The notes beneath the pieces were generated by a model, which was not told the DNA's origin, searched no databases, and worked only from the letters and a program-made list of their open reading frames with translations. This document shows, piece by piece, positions 60,817 to 64,000 of a stretch of DNA of 64,000 nucleotides. This stretch comes from Reutealis trisperma. Lineage: Eukaryota; Streptophyta; Magnoliopsida; Malpighiales; Euphorbiaceae. The first letter of the stretch is position 1. Each line of letters begins with the position of its first letter. Where the stretch lies: the NCBI GenBank assembly GCA_947687605.1, contig CANTUT010000393.1:436501-500500 (forward strand). The letters are read 5' to 3'. The position numbers were made by a program, and so were the translations under genes.

Positions 60817-61705
60817 CTAAAATTAATTTTGAGGGATTGATGGAGGCATTTATATATGTACTAAAACTATAATGATAATAATAAAAAAGCACTAATGTTT
60901 ATTAATTTGATAATAAATTGTTACTATATATATGTAAGGATAATCTAAATAAGATACAATTGAGTATGATAAAATAAGATAATTATATAATATTTTACAC
61001 AATTTATGATGTAAAACGAGGATAATTATTATTTATTTAATTTTTACTATATGATATTATGTTCAAATTACATTAGTTTGCGTAACAACTTATGTTACTT
61101 AGTATTGTAGTATGTGTAATTAAATAGCCTTATGCAATTAGCTGCATGATAATTAAATTGGTAAGCACCAAATCTGAGCTATATGAATTCATCAAATAAC
61201 ATAAATAATAATGTGCCAAAATTCAACCTTTTGTAGTAATGATTACAATGAAGTCACCAAACTCTCTTGTTGGTCTGTTAGGAGATTGCAACTGTCAAAT
61301 GTATTCTATAAACAATATTTGAGGTTTTCTAGATAAGGCCACCACTTACCATGATTTATAAGGGCCAATTATGGCTAGCTTAGTTTGAAAGTAAAGCTTG
61401 TTTCTTTGTCACCTTTAACCAACTAGATTTTGCTTTAAGGCAATCCAAACACTAGCTAAATATGTATTTTACTTACAATTCCATAAACATTTTTCTTTTG
61501 GTTAATTTATTTCTCAATTACATAAATGCCCTTTTGGCAAACACTCTAGGGTTTACTACCAAAAGGACAATATGGTACATTTGTAGAGTTATTGACATGT
61601 TCATGTTGTGAAATTAAACCTTCTTATCAATGCACAGATTGGGAATTATGGAAGTAATGATGGGGACAGATGGGATCAATTTAATTTGTTAGGTCTTTCT
61701 ATATT
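60817..61705. other. Lipase 3' flank and upstream region of the cuproprotein gene
   Basis: An AATAAA at 60880-60885 is a plausible lipase poly(A) signal. The rest is AT-rich intergenic DNA with no further structure recognised. Confidence 0.45.
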
Positions 61706-61717
61706 ATTATATATACA
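61706..61717 (+). promoter_or_regulatory. Candidate TATA box of the blue-copper gene
   Basis: TTATATATACAA lies about 80 bp upstream of the ATG at 61795, consistent with a short leader of about 50 nt. Confidence 0.5.
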
Positions 61718-61794
61718 ATGTGATAATAGGGAATTTTTCTCCAACAAGCATACTAGAGGAAGTGAAGTGAATTAATTAAGAGAGTAGTAACAAT

Positions 61795-62533
61795 ATGGAG
61801 TACAGAATTTTCTTGATTTTGGCTTTTGTTGCTTTAATTGCAAATGCAGCATTGGCAGCTCAACATATTGTTGGAGGAAGCCAAGGTTGGGAGGAATCTA
61901 CAGATTTCAATTCATGGACTTCTGGAACAAAATTTAAAGTTGGAGATCAACTAGGTAATTAAGTTGAATTTCTTCTTCTTTTCATACCTTCTTTATGCCA
62001 AATTTTTTTTTGTAAATGCATGAAAAGTAATATAAAACTGTCAGGATTTGAATTTTAACCTTTTAATTAGGGACTTTTATTATTTGTTTAATTTTCCTGT
62101 TCAGATAAGTACTCGATTACTGAATTTCTAATTCAATTATTTCAATTTTTAATTTCACTAATTTTATTTTCAATATTAATGAACAGTTTTCAAGTACACA
62201 CCGGGGCTACACAGTGTGGTTGAACTTGCTAGTGAGAGTGCTTACAAGAATTGTGATCTTGGCACTGCACTAGACTCCAAGAACACAGGCAGTGATGTAG
62301 TAAAATTGAGCAAGCCTGGCACTCGTTACTTCGCTTGTGGTACATTAGGCCATTGCGACCAAGGCATGAAGGTCAAGATTACCGTAGAAGCTGGGACTGC
62401 TCCTTCTACTCCTGACTCTTCTTCTTCATCTCCAACTGCTTCTTCTTCCGTTTCTTCTACAATCCACTCTTTTGCTTCCTTTGTTTTTCTTGCTTCATCA
62501 TTGGCCTCCACTTTGCTTTACATTTTTGTTTGA
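61795..62533 (+). CDS. Phytocyanin, uclacyanin-type blue copper protein with GPI anchor
   Basis: Two exons (61795-61954 and 62187-62533, GT-AG, intron 232 nt) give 168 residues. Order: signal peptide (1-21), plastocyanin-like domain (about 22-122), Ser/Thr/Pro-rich linker (123-146), C-terminal hydrophobic tail (about 149-168) typical of GPI attachment. Copper ligands are all present: His62 (LHSVV), Cys104 (FACG), His109 (GHC) and Met114 (QGM). Methionine as axial ligand separates it from stellacyanins (Gln) and from early nodulin-like proteins that lack ligands. A Cys76-Cys110 disulphide is expected. It should sit on the outer plasma membrane or in the wall and carry electrons, substrate unknown. 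The intron position is the one conserved in phytocyanins. TATA box upstream, AATAAA at 62628. Confidence 0.92.
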
Positions 62534-62627
62534 GCATATAGTTATTGCTTAAGGTATAATTAATTTTGTCATTATATATTAAGTATTCATTTAATTTGTT
62601 GGGTATTTGTTATTAAGAAATGAGAAA

Positions 62628-62633
62628 AATAAA
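62628..62633 (+). terminator. Poly(A) signal of the blue-copper gene
   Basis: AATAAA lies 95 nt after the stop codon, in an AT-rich 3' UTR. Confidence 0.55.
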
Positions 62634-62639
62634 GATTTA

Positions 62640-63068
62640 ATGGTTTATGTAACATTATCTTTGGTCAGTTTCTTTTATTTTCTTAGCATTGGATTAATGC
62701 ATTTCCTTTTTGCAATTGACCATGTGAAATTGAAATTATATATATTGTGTCATCCTATATGATTGCTCCCCTCATTTTTTTTTTTTGAGATTTTTTTTAA
62801 ATGTCTCAAAAAATATGTCTTATTTCTATTTTTAATATTTTTTTTACTCTTTATACTAATTTATTTTTAAATATTAATTCAATTTTTCCTTATAAAGTTT
62901 ATAGGAAAATATAAAAATTGTATTTAATAAATGATATAGAATAAAAAATAACATATTATTTAATATACTCTTAAATTTTATAAAAAAAATATGTTCAAAA
63001 AAAAATGTGACTGAAAAAGAATACATATTAGCTTTTACAATGCTAGAATTAGAGCTCGTAAACATATT

Positions 63069-63119
<51 letters not shown>

Positions 63120-64000
63120 CTTAAAAAATATAATTATAATATAAATAAATATATGTATGAGAGCAGATTCGGAGTAGATTCATTAATATATATCCACCTT
63201 GCCTCATTTATAAATAGGATAGATAAAATATATTGGGATCCAATTGAATAAGTATTCATCAAGCTGTGTCAAAATTGTCATCCTTAGATGGATGATTTTA
63301 CATAAAATTGTCTTATCAAAACTGTTGTAGCGTTAAATGGTTTTATATTGAGTTAGTGAGCTTGTTATATTGATTACCACGTCAGCATGTTCAGTTATGA
63401 GTGGACTGTATAAATGCTTATTCTTTGTAGCTTTATTTTTTAACGAGAATTAATATGTAGTTTTTTGTTATATATAATGCATTATTATATATATTTTGCT
63501 TAAAAAATATAATTATAATATAAACAAATATGTATGAGGGTGGATTCAGAGCAAATTCATTAATATATATCCATCTCGTCTCATTTATAGATAAGATAAA
63601 TTAAATATATTAAGATCGAATTGAGCAAAAGTTGATTGAGACTGATCAAAATTGTCATCCTTAGTTGGATTCTTTCACTGCTGATTATCACAACTCATAT
63701 GCAAGGTATGGTGTTGATTTCTTCAATGCTTTAGAATATAGTTTCTAAAGTGAGATGCATTTCAAGTACTAACTTTGCCAAAGGTTACCTAATAAAATTA
63801 TCAAGGAATCCATTAAACAAAATCATCAGTAATTCCTTTGATTTTTGGCCAATCAAATTCAATCTATTGGCATTTAGCACCAAATGACTCACAACTACAT
63901 ACAAACACAACGTGAAAGAACAAATTCTATTAAACCTCCGTAAGTTAAGCTAAAGCTTGGTTGGTAAACATTTTTTTATAATAATGTTGAACGCTTAAAA
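62640..64000. other. Intergenic right flank with a duplicated segment
   Basis: No gene is recognised. A 44-bp (TA)n tract is at about 63074-63117. Two related 175-bp segments lie at 63117-63295 and 63498-63671. The last 300 bp are AT-rich without recognisable features. Confidence 0.45.
63117..63671. repeat. Dispersed direct repeat, 175 bp, 2 copies
   Basis: CTTAAAAAATATAATTATAA begins each copy (63117 and 63498). Both continue with TATGTATGAG, ATTCATTAATATATATCCA and end near CAAAATTGTCATCCTTAG. The unrelated 200-bp spacer suggests an element with terminal repeats or an old duplication. Confidence 0.6.

Overview
The window is nuclear DNA of a flowering plant, almost certainly a rosid eudicot. 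It is AT-rich with GT-AG introns, TATA-type promoters, abundant (TA)n runs, MITEs and a copia LTR retrotransposon. CML40-like, LYK2-like and cytosolic ribulose-phosphate epimerase genes lie side by side in the order I recall for Arabidopsis At3g01830-At3g01840-At3g01850. I cannot name the species from sequence alone.

Layout. 1-6 kb: a DUF247 (UPF0481) cluster, with two intact genes (1000-2295, 4544-5824) flanking a broken third copy (about 3128-4170) that carries LTR-retrotransposon debris; the 3' end of the first gene is tandemly duplicated. 9.1 kb: an intronless calmodulin-like gene, followed by a very short tRNA-like retroposon with a 15-bp target-site duplication. 13-15 kb, minus strand: an intronless LysM receptor pseudokinase gene. 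19.1-21.2 kb, minus strand: an eight-exon epimerase gene including a 5-nt microexon. 21.2-42.5 kb: a gene-poor stretch of MITEs, tandem duplications and one degenerate copia element (26465-32196, minus strand, both LTRs, 5-bp TSD). That element's leader holds 13 imperfect 15-bp palindromes, and its 3' terminus is duplicated. 42.6-45.4 kb: a three-exon gene for an N-myristoylated protein of unknown function. 45.5-53.7 kb: intergenic, with a hAT-type element (46812-48015) and a Stowaway-like MITE. 53.7-55.1 kb: a 1.36-kb fold-back element ending about 50 bp before the TATA box of a nine-exon acid lipase gene (55215-60816). 61.8-62.5 kb: a two-exon GPI-anchored blue-copper (uclacyanin-type) gene.

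The genes do not form a pathway. Calcium sensing (CML), LysM-ectodomain perception (LYK2-like), secreted lipase and cell-wall cuproprotein are all compatible with stress or cell-surface roles; the epimerase is housekeeping carbon metabolism (pentose phosphate pathway). The most unusual material is non-coding: the palindrome array, the fold-back at the lipase promoter, the tRNA-like retroposon, the microexon and the duplicated retrotransposon end. All exon coordinates were derived by hand from splice consensus and reading frame.
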